This document shows, one piece after another, positions 7,601-15,051 of a stretch of DNA of 48,648 bases. Source of the DNA: Ruminococcus sp. (GTDB lineage Bacteria; Bacillota; Clostridia; Oscillospirales; Acutalibacteraceae); NCBI GenBank assembly GCA_017404665.1, contig JAFRBX010000064.1:1-48648 (forward strand), in the 5' to 3' direction. Each line of letters starts with the position of its first letter. The first letter of the stretch is position 1. The translations under genes and the position numbers were made by a program. The notes under the pieces are model-generated. The model worked only from the letters and a program-made list of their open reading frames with translations, was not told the DNA's origin and ran no database searches.

Positions 7601-10088
7601 TATTATCGGCTTTTGTATACCATCCGACAAAGGTGTAGCCGGTTTTGACGCTTTCGGCAAGATCGCCGTATGTAGTTGCCTCGCCGGTTTTCAGTGTATA
7701 GTTTTTGTTTGCAACAGCCGAACCGCCCTGCGAATCAAAGGTGATGATAACGTCGGGCTTATGCCACTGGGCATAGAGCTTCGCCTCGCCGCCGTTGGTC
7801 GCGGTCAGTTTGTTGACAGCTTCATTCGCGGAATAGGCGTCGCCTGTACCGTTCGGGCGGGTGTTCCAACCGGAGAGCACATAGCCCTCACGCTTAAAGA
7901 TGGCATTGTTCAGATCGTAATACTCGGAATACAACAGATCATCATCCGCTGTTACTTCGGTTGCGTGATCATCGGACTCACCGCCGTTGCCATAGAGCTT
8001 GAGGGTATAGGTATTCTCGATCCACTTAGCTTTGTAAGTCCACGCGGCGATCAATTCACTATCGGGATCTGCTTGATTTGCCGCAAGCTGATCTTCCAGC
8101 TTTTTCTCGACGCCGTTTTCGTCTGTTGCATACCATCCATCAAACACATAACCGGTTTTTTCGGGAGTCTGGACGTCAGCAGGATCGTAGTCGACCGGCA
8201 GCCCGACCGCGCTCTCAATAGACTGCAGGGAGGGCACGCCGCCGTCGGAGTCGAGAACAACCGCCGCCTTTGTGACCCATGTGCCCGCATAGTTTCTCTG
8301 GAAGTCGGTGAAGAGCTCTCTGGCTGTGAGCTGTTCTCCCACAGGAACTAACTGACTGTCGGCAATGGAACATGTGTCTGTCTCGGGATGCTTTATCTTG
8401 ACCCAGTAGCGGTCCAGATCGATGGGCGGGACGTCTGGATTCTCACCGCCGACAAGTGTTTTGCTCGAGTCGTAATATTTTAATGTGTCATAGTAAAGCG
8501 GCGTTGGCGGATTCTTTCTGTTATCATATACGATCGCTGGGGGATACCACTCGCTGAACGTGAATTCTGAGAGATTGTCACATCCTTCATAGATATTGTA
8601 CCTCATAGCGTTATTGCCTGAGGTATCATAGCTGCTGAAGCCGTACCTGCGCTGCCATAAATCGGTTGTGATGTATTTATTACCCATACGGGCAAGGTTG
8701 ATTTTTCTGAGGTTTTTGCAGCCCTTGAAGATCGATATACCGCCAATGAAGGATTCCATGCTGCTGAAGTCGACTTCTTCAAGAGATTCGCAGCCGTAGA
8801 ACATATTCCTGTGTATCCAGGTACCCGGAGAACCATAATTGTAGATAAATTTTTCGAAATGCTCCTCCGAGGTCATCTTTTTGAGGCTTTTGCAGTTATT
8901 GAAAACGGAAGCGTATTCGACACGCGCGAGTCTTTCTTCCTTCGTTTTTGTACCGCCTTCATCCGTAACTCTGGAATAAGGCAGATCCCAATCGGCAAAG
9001 TCGACGTTTTCGAGCAGTTCGCAGTTACTGAACATACCGTTTATTCTGCACAGCTCCCAGATGTCGTTATCTTTACCAAGCTGGAACAGTCCGAATTCAA
9101 CGGTCTTGAGACCTTTGCAATTCTGAAATGCGTACATAAAATCGTACGCTCTTTTGGGGTTGATCGAAGAAACGTCAAGTGTCTCCAGCGCACTACAATC
9201 ATTAACGAAGCCGTTGACGGACAAAACATTGGAAATGTCGAGACCTGACAGGTCAAGGTTGACTAGCTTGGGACACGCGTAGATGAACTGCTTCATATAC
9301 TCGACCTTGTCAAGATGCCAGTTTTCTCCCGCCATTTTGACGGTATGCAAATTACCGCCCCAGTTGCCGTGGATAAAGAAGTCGATCTCTTTTACGTTCC
9401 GCACGTCAAAATGGGACAGATCCAGCGACGTTAAGGCATAGTTACTATGGAACATAAAGGACATATCCTCACACGCAGAGGTGTCGAGGTTCGTGAAGTT
9501 GCTGATCTCTGACAATTTCTGGAAGTTATAGAACCAGCTCGCGGTGTATTGGGGTTGAATCTTGTCCTTGAAAGTGACCTTCACGATATTCTTACCATTG
9601 TTAGAGATATTGCTTATAGTACCGCCACTTGTTTGAGCAACAGAATTAGCGTTATACCACGGGCAATAGGTAGTGCCGTTATATCCTGCAAGATCCTTAT
9701 CGATCTGTTTTTTAGTATCGGATTTGAAAGTCCTGTGATGATATCTGGTATTCGCAAAGCACTCTCCATCTTGTCCGCTGTTTTCTCCGCCGATGACGGC
9801 GACAAGGGAGTTCGCCAGTCTCTTTGAGTCGGGATAAGGTCCATTCTGAAAAACCAGCTCCAGATTCTCTTCATATTTCATGCCGTTGAAATACTTGTTT
9901 CCGGTTCCGGTTTTGGACGTATCCTTGATATAAAGGAGTGCATAAATGTCCTCACCTGTCGCAGGTTCATCCTCTGCGGCAAATACCGTAAAGTCAAACG
10001 GCACAGCAAGGCTGAGCATTACCGCAATCATCAGTAATACCGACACAAATCCTTTCGATACTCTTTTTTTGAACTTATGTTTGAGCAT
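1608..10088 (-). CDS. Giant secreted BspA/InlB-repeat protein (2826 aa)
   Basis: Predicted secreted protein with a classical signal peptide (about 1-38: basic start, hydrophobic SVLLMIAVMLSLAV, then FAAED). Residues about 185-520 are BspA-type leucine-rich repeats of the DUF285 kind, with recurring MF..C..L..LDLS..D patterns. Residues about 610-1190 hold seven InlB B-type (Listeria-Bacteroides) repeats, each with GWYT and a closing YAHW-like motif. A long unclassified region follows (1200-2410), then a SpaA/Cna-B-like domain (about 2415-2510, VDVNGEGLAGATLQIL), an eighth B-type unit (about 2515-2605) and a C-terminal domain (about 2615-2826) I do not recognise. There is no LPXTG motif, SLH domain, dockerin or terminal membrane helix, so retention at the surface is unexplained. 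A role in adhesion or host/substrate contact is inference from the repeat types. The start is supported by GAGGTG seven bases upstream. Confidence 0.85.
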   Translation of the reverse strand: MLKHKFKKRVSKGFVSVLLMIAVMLSLAVPFDFTVFAAEDEPATGEDIYALLYIKDTSKTGTGNKYFNGMKYEENLELVFQNGPYPDSKRLANSLVAVIGGENSGQDGECFANTRYHHRTFKSDTKKQIDKDLAGYNGTTYCPWYNANSVAQTSGGTISNISNNGKNIVKVTFKDKIQPQYTASWFYNFQKLSEISNFTNLDTSACEDMSFMFHSNYALTSLDLSHFDVRNVKEIDFFIHGNWGGNLHTVKMAGENWHLDKVEYMKQFIYACPKLVNLDLSGLDISNVLSVNGFVNDCSALETLDVSSINPKRAYDFMYAFQNCKGLKTVEFGLFQLGKDNDIWELCRINGMFSNCELLENVDFADWDLPYSRVTDEGGTKTKEERLARVEYASVFNNCKSLKKMTSEEHFEKFIYNYGSPGTWIHRNMFYGCESLEEVDFSSMESFIGGISIFKGCKNLRKINLARMGNKYITTDLWQRRYGFSSYDTSGNNAMRYNIYEGCDNLSEFTFSEWYPPAIVYDNRKNPPTPLYYDTLKYYDSSKTLVGGENPDVPPIDLDRYWVKIKHPETDTCSIADSQLVPVGEQLTARELFTDFQRNYAGTWVTKAAVVLDSDGGVPSLQSIESAVGLPVDYDPADVQTPEKTGYVFDGWYATDENGVEKKLEDQLAANQADPDSELIAAWTYKAKWIENTYTLKLYGNGGESDDHATEVTADDDLLYSEYYDLNNAIFKREGYVLSGWNTRPNGTGDAYSANEAVNKLTATNGGEAKLYAQWHKPDVIITFDSQGGSAVANKNYTLKTGEATTYGDLAESVKTGYTFVGWYTKADNTGTKIESDTEVGSSCTLYAHWVENPTITFDANGGGSAYFDDDPTKTTLIKHYKYGQNLGVLPTPFFGASELDGWYTAATGGTKVTTETPAETNTTYYAHWGYKPQFDSNGGVYTSNTITQIFPAYKVETDANYKIYKTAGSSGRPTLPEFTVTEGFKGWMFGNRNLSDEIDNLSDDNGYITINLSSGTHVIADWETKVIRTVTLDPQGGTLPNLYYDEENDQYRIKVYDGKAIEELPTPTRTENGVEYEFLGWYTAASGGDRKDYSFTPTADCTLYAHWAAKTVTVTFDPGEGALVAPDANVTTRSEKIPSGGSVNAIPGATRDGFVFGGWYTDVADETTKLTTSTPISNNTTYHAKWTATDNSLIISSDNIYKYTVRWSTPSNDYATNTGDHIVIAPKTGASGVSVGLYVEFDFDQVAASQAGNKVLSPETVKIYVPKYIFENSSGTPVGTNNIGNGLEKKGGDTLDSNFVYDDTTDNDYYIITNNDEIDGSQFQNQVFNISYTLDASQLRSLNGGYIDETGAFAGNYYLRDLNYDPSDPERDQSKDPLNVRIIVNQENVAPANYTKELGLEVHTEAKASALKEQANASFGWSTDWGPEPADADQYFYVTWTLTSAHENTSSQKFKVSWSEDPVHEGSVVYTKTQGGDKFYESGTFKTTVVTKHPRLTGDSGWKTIYNEAVLTVEYISGHKAQYRTSGTAGVYILPYGDTRAFEKYIKDYGKAETSRIKEGAQELILNRTGYNYLPFSITYQEYKNLDNSKKWYEKTKTYSTVEREMTISDGAKGDKDIVLSTVKGATPYSWNATTDSSSALVGEALGDSDYHFNTIDLYLTEFDAVYLKPEGAETGEWSEPYQHDSYKDYDDIEVWIRAEGDSSFTLFKTVKANDLEKTEDDTNTSVNETEYGVSHFKVYLPEKTVGYQIKHKSGFFTTKIIAQPNLCLNASNKVYDRVKSDVAAGKNTLIKNKCTLTVTNRSDGAAKDSRDMETNGGFPSSYELSIGESTLYVAQSCDAKATTNPLYPETDENGVQSINAVIEGWGLSSSVDENNERIAKLIDSGVFYDLLPTGFTVDKSTLFVNPVTSNKKVSLSNGAASYNSFAGRDSNFSSGYYSVDLIENWQGSGRTMMKVTINTPEGVKATGYSVWFKMKTTLGNILTNGEAQTNSVCFIDTTEDQSPPKYRYNSISSGIDEKSRIYFKDLDSDFSAFTYGSTKCLAPSQYSTGFKSSVRSEGDVMFKDQTVGLDSGYSYDVSFMNGAQSSQDIIMYDVIENSLTGTEYDWHGEFQSVDISGISSLLDNTYNGSGTKYYCAPVVYYCITDDPITEADLDITKTEIWTTTAPTGADKARVKAVAVDCRYNSKGNNTPFVLPADKVTTNGKKSSITFSVIMKSPESNPENDVMTYNEAHIAYSTNNVAFTNTSLSTVRLHYAYPEFHKTSFPETGKDADHRVGVVNDSTIEYSLSFTNHDEHVNINNIAVEDLLDSDLILTNTVKVAVDDEDPIAINKHTRISEYAITSENGRAKFVATISYLAPDETITIIVPATVSIDPSIDVEHNMVEIDNTARIINVNGSAANIPSETMYHYVTVCKAKIKKVDVNGEGLAGATLQILNKEKTQVLHEFTSTADVYTTNLEPGEYVLRETDTPDNDSYKKAADIPFTIDVEGIHYVNGEKVSYVEMVDEPAYRIVFHENQPDHDDAVFRVYGPGDIKNNGYKIDHFYDIPEWAGDEYVFAGWYHADGYVANVASATIAANFSSDTYPKSDAENPKDYHLYAKWIEVGTVEKATGENGDANNYGDAPIRGFGLAGVQIRLPEYYDENYETEKPGGLRFVTSLSESLYSSINSISSSGVEYGYVVGTETNINTFIEHYGIKDTTKYKLQYKGDNVNGVNTNPEKGAGTAETDFRYITNVNCTKGTGQIKKDHKNFTDYRLYTLVVTYEGSDAEKKNQKIDARAYIRYTDANGMVRVFYNDYKKNMYYGGCLCSFNQVSQIAIPQNPAAQ

Positions 10089-10157
10089 AGAAACACCTCA
10101 TCCAATGGTTTTTTGATTACATAAATCTCCATTATAAGGATATAAATATACATTATA

Positions 10158-10186
10158 ATTGTATAAAATAATTCGCTTTTCCGCAA
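10158..10186 (-). promoter_or_regulatory. Candidate promoter of the giant protein gene
   Basis: On the minus strand TTGCGG (10181-10186), a 17-nt spacer and TACAAT (10158-10163), in a strongly AT-rich 100-bp leader. Other TATAAT-like hexamers occur nearby, so the exact start is uncertain. Confidence 0.35.
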
Positions 10187-10266
10187 TTGACATTTATCTC
10201 AAAAATTTCCCTGCTTTTTATTCGTTTTGCACAACAACACGGACGCCGCTGACGCAAAAACAAGAA

Positions 10267-10303
10267 ATGCCTGAGCTTCTATGTTGATGCGAAGCTCAGG
10301 CAT
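10267..10303 (-). terminator. Terminator of the membrane-protein gene
   Basis: Perfect 13-bp arms ATGCCTGAGCTTC (10267-10279) and GAAGCTCAGGCAT (10291-10303), followed on the minus strand by TTTCTTGTTTTTG. It separates the membrane-protein gene from the giant gene. Confidence 0.8.
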
Positions 10304-10333
10304 ATCCATTCTTGCTTTTTCCGTGCCGCATTC

Positions 10334-10963
10334 CTACTTGGGATCAACTATCTGCGGTGGAAACATATAGTACACAGACAAACCGATAAATCCCAGATAA
10401 AACACCGGACGAATCACGACAGTTCTCAGAAGATTTGCCTCTAAACAGATACCGTACGCGAAGTAAAGGATCACTTCCAAAATAAAACTGCCAAAGAATA
10501 GTATCGCAGCTATCAAAGGAAGTAACACAGATGCTCTCGGAAAGAACAAGAAACGTCTGCGTATGAAAATGTAGTAGACGAGCAGGATCAGCATACCTGC
10601 AAGCGTCATAAAGTATGAGCAGGCATAAAGCACGGCATCCGACCGCGGATCATCTATATAGGCAAGAACCGCGCTGATCGTACGCAGCTTCAGAGCGAAA
10701 ATCGTGAGTAACGCGATGATGAACGCTACTCTGCGTATGATCCGGAACAGGATCAGCTTCTTCGACGACCATAACCCGGATGTCAATGCATAAGCCGCGA
10801 GTACGGAGAACATCAGGGCTACAACAACGCTGATAAAGATTGCCTGTGTTGATAATGCGCTTCTGTCTCTGATGATGATAAATGCATTGTACGCAGAGTA
10901 AGCGGCAAACAGTAAGCCCGTTAATGTGATGATGCACCATCTCGGCGTCAACTTTTGTTTCAT
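10334..10963 (-). CDS. Polytopic membrane protein of unknown function
   Basis: This 209-residue protein has about six hydrophobic segments: near 12-30, 42-62, 75-95, 110-133, 147-170 and 184-203. Short basic loops such as SSKK and IRRR suggest the positive-inside face. I recognise no family motif. It starts MKQKLTPRW after a GGGGGAAGT ribosome-binding site. It has its own terminator downstream, and another terminator separates it from the lipoprotein/dockerin operon upstream. It is therefore probably a single-gene unit within a cell-surface gene block. Confidence 0.65.
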   Translation of the reverse strand: MKQKLTPRWCIITLTGLLFAAYSAYNAFIIIRDRSALSTQAIFISVVVALMFSVLAAYALTSGLWSSKKLILFRIIRRVAFIIALLTIFALKLRTISAVLAYIDDPRSDAVLYACSYFMTLAGMLILLVYYIFIRRRFLFFPRASVLLPLIAAILFFGSFILEVILYFAYGICLEANLLRTVVIRPVFYLGFIGLSVYYMFPPQIVDPK

Positions 10964-10984
10964 ACTTCCCCCAAAAAATCGTAA

Positions 10985-11013
10985 CGGCGTTCTCGTGTTT
11001 CAGAGGAACGCCG
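10985..11013 (-). terminator. Terminator of the lipoprotein/dockerin/peptide operon
   Basis: Arms CGGCGTTC (10985-10992) and GAACGCCG (11006-11013), followed on the minus strand by TTACGATTTTTT. Confidence 0.7.
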
Positions 11014-11062
11014 CATAGTTTTAGCAACGGGCGAAATACATCGTCCGTCCTGTTTCATTGCA

Positions 11063-11233
11063 TTAAAACCAAGATCCGGGCACTTCAAGCTCAAAGTTGC
11101 CGTGACCTCCGAAACTGTTCTCGGTCAACAAACGCGTCGGTTCGGTAGGGGTCACACCAGAAGTAGTGATCACATCTTCTGTGTCAAACTCTGTTATTAT
11201 TAATTCTGCTCGTTCATATACAGGTTGTTTCAC
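11063..11233 (-). CDS. 56-residue peptide with DVITTSG motif, GTG start
   Basis: Translating the minus strand from a GTG at 11233 gives MKQPVYERAELIITEFDTED, then VITTSG and a polar tail ending PGSWF, closed by TAA. TTAGGAG lies eight bases before the GTG, which supports translation. The pattern (short start, Y-E-x-x-E, an I/L-rich strand, then E-F-x-x-x-DVIxTSG) resembles many short clostridial proteins of unknown function that follow secreted or dockerin genes; this is recalled, not searched. There is no signal peptide and no cysteine. It lies 47 bp after the dockerin gene and before the operon terminator, so it is probably the last gene of that operon. Confidence 0.65.
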   Translation of the reverse strand: MKQPVYERAELIITEFDTEDVITTSGVTPTEPTRLLTENSFGGHGNFELEVPGSWF

Positions 11234-11280
11234 TTGACTATCTCCTAACTCACCTAAGAATAAAAGAATATCTGTACATA

Positions 11281-11697
11281 TCAGGGTCGAAAAACATCGT
11301 GTCCCCAGCCTTCCTCGTCAGTTGGTCGCTGTGTCGGTGATTCTGTAGGCTGGCTCGATGGCTCAGTCGGTTGTGTCGGCGGTTCAGACGATGATTCGAT
11401 TTCCTCGCCGATGGGATAAGGCGTAGGGATTTCTGCTAACCATCGTTGAATAAAGGTAGCGTCCGTTATTTCGATATCGCCGCTTCCGTCAACATCAGCC
11501 GCTTGGCGGGAGAACTCTCCGCTTACAGCCAGACCGGCAAGGCTCCTTTGGATGCAGGTAGCGTCGATGATCGTGACATCTCCGTCGATGTCGGTGTCTC
11601 CGAGCTTGATCTCAGCCGCTGCAACCACAGTACCGGCGAGAAAAACAGCAAAGAGACAAAACAAAACGGACTTTATGATTCGCAGTCTAAAGGTCAT
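11281..11697 (-). CDS. Small secreted dockerin protein
   Basis: This 138-residue protein has a signal peptide (about 1-28, hydrophobic VLFCLFAVFLAGTVVAAA). A type I dockerin-like module follows with two calcium-binding repeats: DTDIDGDVTIIDATCIQR (34-51) and DVDGSGDIEITDATFIQR (68-85). The rest is a Pro/Ser/Thr-rich tail (100-130) ending GHDVFRP. No catalytic or carbohydrate-binding domain is present, so the protein is little more than an exported dockerin. By family knowledge dockerins bind cohesins in cellulosome-like assemblies, and it may act as a plug, linker or competitor (inference). Its start overlaps the upstream lipoprotein gene by 11 bp, with AGGTGG as ribosome-binding site, showing translational coupling. 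Confidence 0.85.
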   Translation of the reverse strand: MTFRLRIIKSVLFCLFAVFLAGTVVAAAEIKLGDTDIDGDVTIIDATCIQRSLAGLAVSGEFSRQAADVDGSGDIEITDATFIQRWLAEIPTPYPIGEEIESSSEPPTQPTEPSSQPTESPTQRPTDEEGWGHDVFRP

Positions 11698-12160
11698 TAA
11701 TATCCACCTCTGCGTTATCGTTCACTTCCGGACTTTTCGGGGACGGCACAGTCGGACGGACAACAGCCGGTTCTGAACTTGTCGAATCTTCATTCCGGCT
11801 TCTTCCGTCTCCCGGAGTTTCCGGTTCATCGGAGCTGTTCGATGAGGACGTACCATCGCCACTTGCTTTGCCGTCGGATCCTTCGTTGACGTTTCCGTCA
11901 CCTTCAGAGGGATCTTGAACTGATTTGGCGTCACTCTTTACGGAGCCTTCGCTGCCATCCTGTCCGACAGAGGCGTCGGACGCAGAAGGGGTCTTTATCG
12001 CATCGGAAGGGGATTGTTTCGTATCGGAAGGGGATTGATCTGCGCTGCTTTGTGAGGATGCTGCATCATTCTTATCGTTGCTTTCACCGCATGCCGTAAA
12101 GCACATCAAAACAGCAACAAGCATAATCGCCAATAACAAACTAACCTTAGACAAGTTCAT
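11687..12160 (-). CDS. Ser/Asp-rich lipoprotein
   Basis: This 157-residue predicted lipoprotein has a hydrophobic signal (5-20) and a lipobox ending FTAC with Cys24 as the lipidated residue. Everything after Cys24 is low complexity, rich in Ser, Asp, Gly, Pro and Glu, with short repeats such as QSPSD. It has no recognisable domain and is likely disordered, like a spacer extending from the membrane. It is the first gene of an operon with the dockerin protein, to which it is fused by an 11-bp overlap. Together they may display a dockerin or cohesin partner near the cell surface, which is inference. A TTGACA-17-TAGATT promoter lies about 160 bp upstream. Confidence 0.75.
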   Translation of the reverse strand: MNLSKVSLLLAIMLVAVLMCFTACGESNDKNDAASSQSSADQSPSDTKQSPSDAIKTPSASDASVGQDGSEGSVKSDAKSVQDPSEGDGNVNEGSDGKASGDGTSSSNSSDEPETPGDGRSRNEDSTSSEPAVVRPTVPSPKSPEVNDNAEVDINDL

Positions 12161-12317
12161 TCACCTTTAAGCATTATTATACCGTGAATATCTAAAAAGC
12201 GAAACCGATTTGGTAAGAACATATCTATGCCCCATTATTATGCAATGAGATTAAGAAGAATTCTTGCATTTTTCGCGCAAATGACGGAGTCGCTTCTAAA
12301 TCTAATTATACATATAT

Positions 12318-12346
12318 AATCTATCATATCTACGAAAAAATGTCAA
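12318..12346 (-). promoter_or_regulatory. Promoter of the lipoprotein/dockerin operon
   Basis: On the minus strand TTGACA (12341-12346), a 17-nt spacer and TAGATT (12318-12323). The -35 is perfect and the -10 moderate. The leader to the ATG at 12160 is about 150 nt. Confidence 0.6.
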
Positions 12347-12638
12347 CAAAAATACGTTAAAGTTACGAAAAAAATATGTTAATGTTAGAGATGACGCAAA
12401 CTTTAGACATTCCCAAAAGAATTCATCGTGAATTTCAACTGCTCGTTTCGGATTGCAATGTTGCCTTATTCTTTGTCATGTATCGTAGTTTATCTTCACA
12501 AGTGATGTTCAAAAGACCATATCGGTATAAAAAAACCAATAAAACGCAAGCTAACCAGACTGAATTAAGAATCGACTGCTGTGACAATTCACAGAGGGAT
12601 TACTCTTTGTTAATGCATGGTAATATTTTCCGCTATAA

Positions 12639-12686
12639 GGTTGCAAGATTGCAAGGTTGCAAGTGGGTGTATGGGTTTGCAATCTT
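12639..12686. repeat. 8-bp tandem repeat with inverted copy
   Basis: Three TTGCAA units with an 8-bp period (12641, 12649, 12657) are followed by an inverted partner. AAGATTGCAA (12645-12654) pairs with TTGCAATCTT (12677-12686) across a 22-nt loop. It lies in the 720-bp gap 12161-12880. That gap otherwise holds only the operon promoter, a terminator-like hairpin and a plus-strand open frame I judge spurious. Confidence 0.5.
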
Positions 12687-12713
12687 ACTTTTAGCTGTTC
12701 AGATCTACAAGTT

Positions 12714-12745
12714 AAAAGCTGCCTTGGAATTCCAAGACAGCTTTT
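12714..12745 (-). terminator. Near-palindromic hairpin downstream of xth
   Basis: AAAAGCTG-C-CTTGGAA pairs with TTCCAAG-A-CAGCTTTT with a single internal mismatch and almost no loop. A and T tracts at the ends let it work in both directions. On the minus strand it lies about 135 bp beyond the exonuclease III stop codon. Confidence 0.6.
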
Positions 12746-12880
12746 CTGTATCCTATTCGATTTTGGATTTTTCCGCTAAGGACATCGCCCTTCGGCGCAC
12801 GCTTTTGTTTTTTATACGAAATATATCGCGGGTTACCGGGCTACTGACAAAATACCCCAGCTGTTTTCCGCTCTTTCGGT

Positions 12881-13642
12881 TTACTTCTCAAAAGAAATAT
12901 CCAGCTCTACTGGACAATGGTCGGAGCCGTAAATGTCCGTATGGATCTTTGCCTCCTCGATCTTGTCGGCAAGCCGATCGGATACAATAAAATAGTCGAT
13001 GCGCCATCCGGCGTTGTTCTTGCGGGCGTTAAAGCGGTAGCTCCACCATGAATAGACGCCCTCGACGTCGGGGTTCAGACTGCGCCATGTATCGGTGAAG
13101 CCCGATGTGAGCACCGTCGTCATCTTGCCGCGTTCCTCATCGGTGAAGCCGGCGTTCTTGCGGTTCGACTTGGGGTTCTTCAGGTCGATCTCCTGATGCG
13201 CGACGTTGAGGTCGCCGCAGTAGATAACAGGCTTTTTCTTGTCGAGCACGCGGATGTAGGCAAGGAAGTCATCCTCCCACCGCATGCGGTAGTCAAGGCG
13301 CTTCAAGCCGTCCTGCGAATTGGGCACATAGACGGTAACGAGGTAGAAATCCTCATATTCGAGGGTGATGACACGACCCTCTTTGTCGTGCTCCTCCACG
13401 CCGATCCCATAGCTGACGGACAGCGGTGTGTACTTCGTGAAGATCGCCGTGCCGGAATAACCTTTACGCTCGGCATAGTTCCAGTAGCTTTCCCAGCCGT
13501 CGAAGGAAAGGTCGATCTGACCCTCCTGCAGCTTCGTTTCCTGCAGGCAGAAGAAGTCCGCGTCCAGCTCGCGGAATATCTCGTTAAAGCCTTTATTGAC
13601 AACGGCTCGCAAGCCGTTGACGTTCCAAGAGATGAATTTCAT
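12881..13642 (-). CDS. xth: Exodeoxyribonuclease III / AP endonuclease
   Basis: This 253-residue protein cleaves DNA at abasic sites in base-excision repair and degrades duplex 3' ends. Family motifs are clear: WNVNGLRA at the N terminus, LQETKLQ (metal-binding Glu), YCGDLNVAH (catalytic Asp and Asn), and a C-terminal [11 protein letters not shown] (catalytic Asp-His). The length is normal for the ExoA/Xth family. The frame opens at 13666, but GGAGGAAACT precedes the ATG at 13642 and the resulting [10 protein letters not shown] start is the family-typical one. It is the last gene of the tautomerase-ddl-murF-xth operon, with a short hairpin lying immediately before its ribosome-binding site. 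Confidence 0.95.
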   Translation of the reverse strand: MKFISWNVNGLRAVVNKGFNEIFRELDADFFCLQETKLQEGQIDLSFDGWESYWNYAERKGYSGTAIFTKYTPLSVSYGIGVEEHDKEGRVITLEYEDFYLVTVYVPNSQDGLKRLDYRMRWEDDFLAYIRVLDKKKPVIYCGDLNVAHQEIDLKNPKSNRKNAGFTDEERGKMTTVLTSGFTDTWRSLNPDVEGVYSWWSYRFNARKNNAGWRIDYFIVSDRLADKIEEAKIHTDIYGSDHCPVELDISFEK

Positions 13643-13655
13643 AGTTTCCTCCATT

Positions 13656-13679
13656 AGCTTCCCCATCGAGGGAAAGGCT
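13656..13679 (-). repeat. Intercistronic hairpin before the xth ribosome-binding site
   Basis: The plus strand reads AGCTTCCCC-ATCGA-GGGAAAGGCT, an imperfect inverted repeat between murF and the ribosome-binding site of xth. A close relative with the same outer AGC/GCT and TTCCCC/GGGGAA arms lies between the tautomerase gene and ddl at 16199-16222. Confidence 0.55.
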
Positions 13680-15013
13680 TATGACAGCGCTTCCACAATG
13701 CGCTCAAACTGCATGCTGTGACTCGCCTTTACCAGCACGGTATCGCCGTTCTGCAGCAGCTCGCCGAGTTTGTCGATACAGCCGTCGACGTCGGCAAAGT
13801 AATACGCCCCGTCGCCGAAGCCCTCGGCGGTCGCCTCGGAAAGCGGTCCGACGGCGATCAGCAGGTCGATACCGACCGTTTTGGCATAGGCTCCCACCTC
13901 GCGGTGGAGCTTGCGCTCATCCGTGCCCAGCTCCTTCATGTCGCCTAATACAGCGACCTTTCTGCCGTCGAGTCTGCTGAGCGTATCCAGTCCCACCTTG
14001 GTTGAGGTCGGGTTGGCGTTGTAGCAGTCGTCGATAATGGTATATGCTTCGGTCTTGATGATACGGTTGCGGGAGCCGACGTTCTGAAAGCTCTCGAGTC
14101 CGTGTTTGATCTCGGCGGCGGTCAAGCCCAGTTTTGTTCCGACCGCCATCGCGCACAGGGCGTTGAGGACGTTATGGCGTCCCATCGTCGGGATCGTGAC
14201 GTCGATTTTGGTATCCTTGTTGATCAGTGTGCAGCTGATACCGTCCAGACCCTTTTCAACGATATTTTCGGCGCGGAATTCATCGTTCCCGGTACCGTAG
14301 AAGATCGGTTGGATGCCGCGGTAATCGGTCATGGTACGCAGCTTGTCATCGTCGTGACACAGGATGATCGTGCCGTCATCCTTCAGATAAGTAAACATCT
14401 CGGTCTTGGCGCGCAGCACGCCGTCGCGGTCGCCGAGGTTCTCCAGATGGCAGTAGCCGATATTGGTGATGACCGAAATATCGGGACGCACCATTTTGGC
14501 AAGGCGCGTCATCTCGCCGAAGCCGGATATCCCCATCTCGATGACGGCGACCTCGTGACTTTCCTCCAGACCAAACAGCGTGATCGGCACGCCCAGCTCG
14601 TTGTTGAAGTTGCCGCTCGTCTTATGGACGTTGTATTTCTGCGCCAACACCGCGCTGATGAACTCCTTGGTCGAGGTCTTGCCGACGCTGCCGGTGATAC
14701 CGATGAACGGGATCGTAAACAGCGAGCGGTAATACTCCGCGATACCCTTTAGGGCGATCAGCGTGGAATCGACCAGTATGTAGGCGATATCCGCCGCGGG
14801 CGCTTCTTCGCACAGCGCACAGACAGCGCCCTGCCCGGCGACAGCGGGGATGAATCGATGCCCGTCGGCGCGCGCGCCGCGGATCGCGGCAAAGAGCGAA
14901 TCTTTACCCGCCTTGCGGCTGTCAGTGACAATGGATGTGATTTTAATATCGGGGTCGCCGTGCAACTCTCCGCCGCACGCCTGAGCGACCTCTTTTAAGG
15001 TGATGGGTTTCAT
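13679..15013 (-). CDS. murF: UDP-MurNAc-tripeptide--D-alanyl-D-alanine ligase
   Basis: This 444-residue cytoplasmic ligase adds D-Ala-D-Ala to the UDP-MurNAc tripeptide, the last soluble step of the peptidoglycan precursor. It shows the Mur N-terminal domain, the ATP loop GITGSVGKTSTKEF, the central EMGISGFGEM segment, and the C-terminal domain with YNANPTSTKVGLD and LGDMKELG. The length is normal. The start is fixed by GGAGGATTCCC before the ATG at 15013. It follows ddl in the same operon, separated by an inverted-end intergenic repeat. The neighbours ddl and murF therefore make and then use D-Ala-D-Ala. Confidence 0.96.
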   Translation of the reverse strand: MKPITLKEVAQACGGELHGDPDIKITSIVTDSRKAGKDSLFAAIRGARADGHRFIPAVAGQGAVCALCEEAPAADIAYILVDSTLIALKGIAEYYRSLFTIPFIGITGSVGKTSTKEFISAVLAQKYNVHKTSGNFNNELGVPITLFGLEESHEVAVIEMGISGFGEMTRLAKMVRPDISVITNIGYCHLENLGDRDGVLRAKTEMFTYLKDDGTIILCHDDDKLRTMTDYRGIQPIFYGTGNDEFRAENIVEKGLDGISCTLINKDTKIDVTIPTMGRHNVLNALCAMAVGTKLGLTAAEIKHGLESFQNVGSRNRIIKTEAYTIIDDCYNANPTSTKVGLDTLSRLDGRKVAVLGDMKELGTDERKLHREVGAYAKTVGIDLLIAVGPLSEATAEGFGDGAYYFADVDGCIDKLGELLQNGDTVLVKASHSMQFERIVEALS

Positions 15014-15051
15014 GGGAATCCTCCGGATTCAGATAACAGGTAATAGATATC

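Noticed and set aside
12639-12686. TTGCAA repeats as a CRISPR-like array
   Set aside because: Period is only 8 bp with three units and no spacers. No cas gene is present.
12376-12990. 204-codon plus-strand open frame between the lipoprotein operon and xth
   Set aside because: It runs through a tandem repeat, a terminator-like hairpin and the 3' end of xth. It has no ribosome-binding site and its translation shows no family features.
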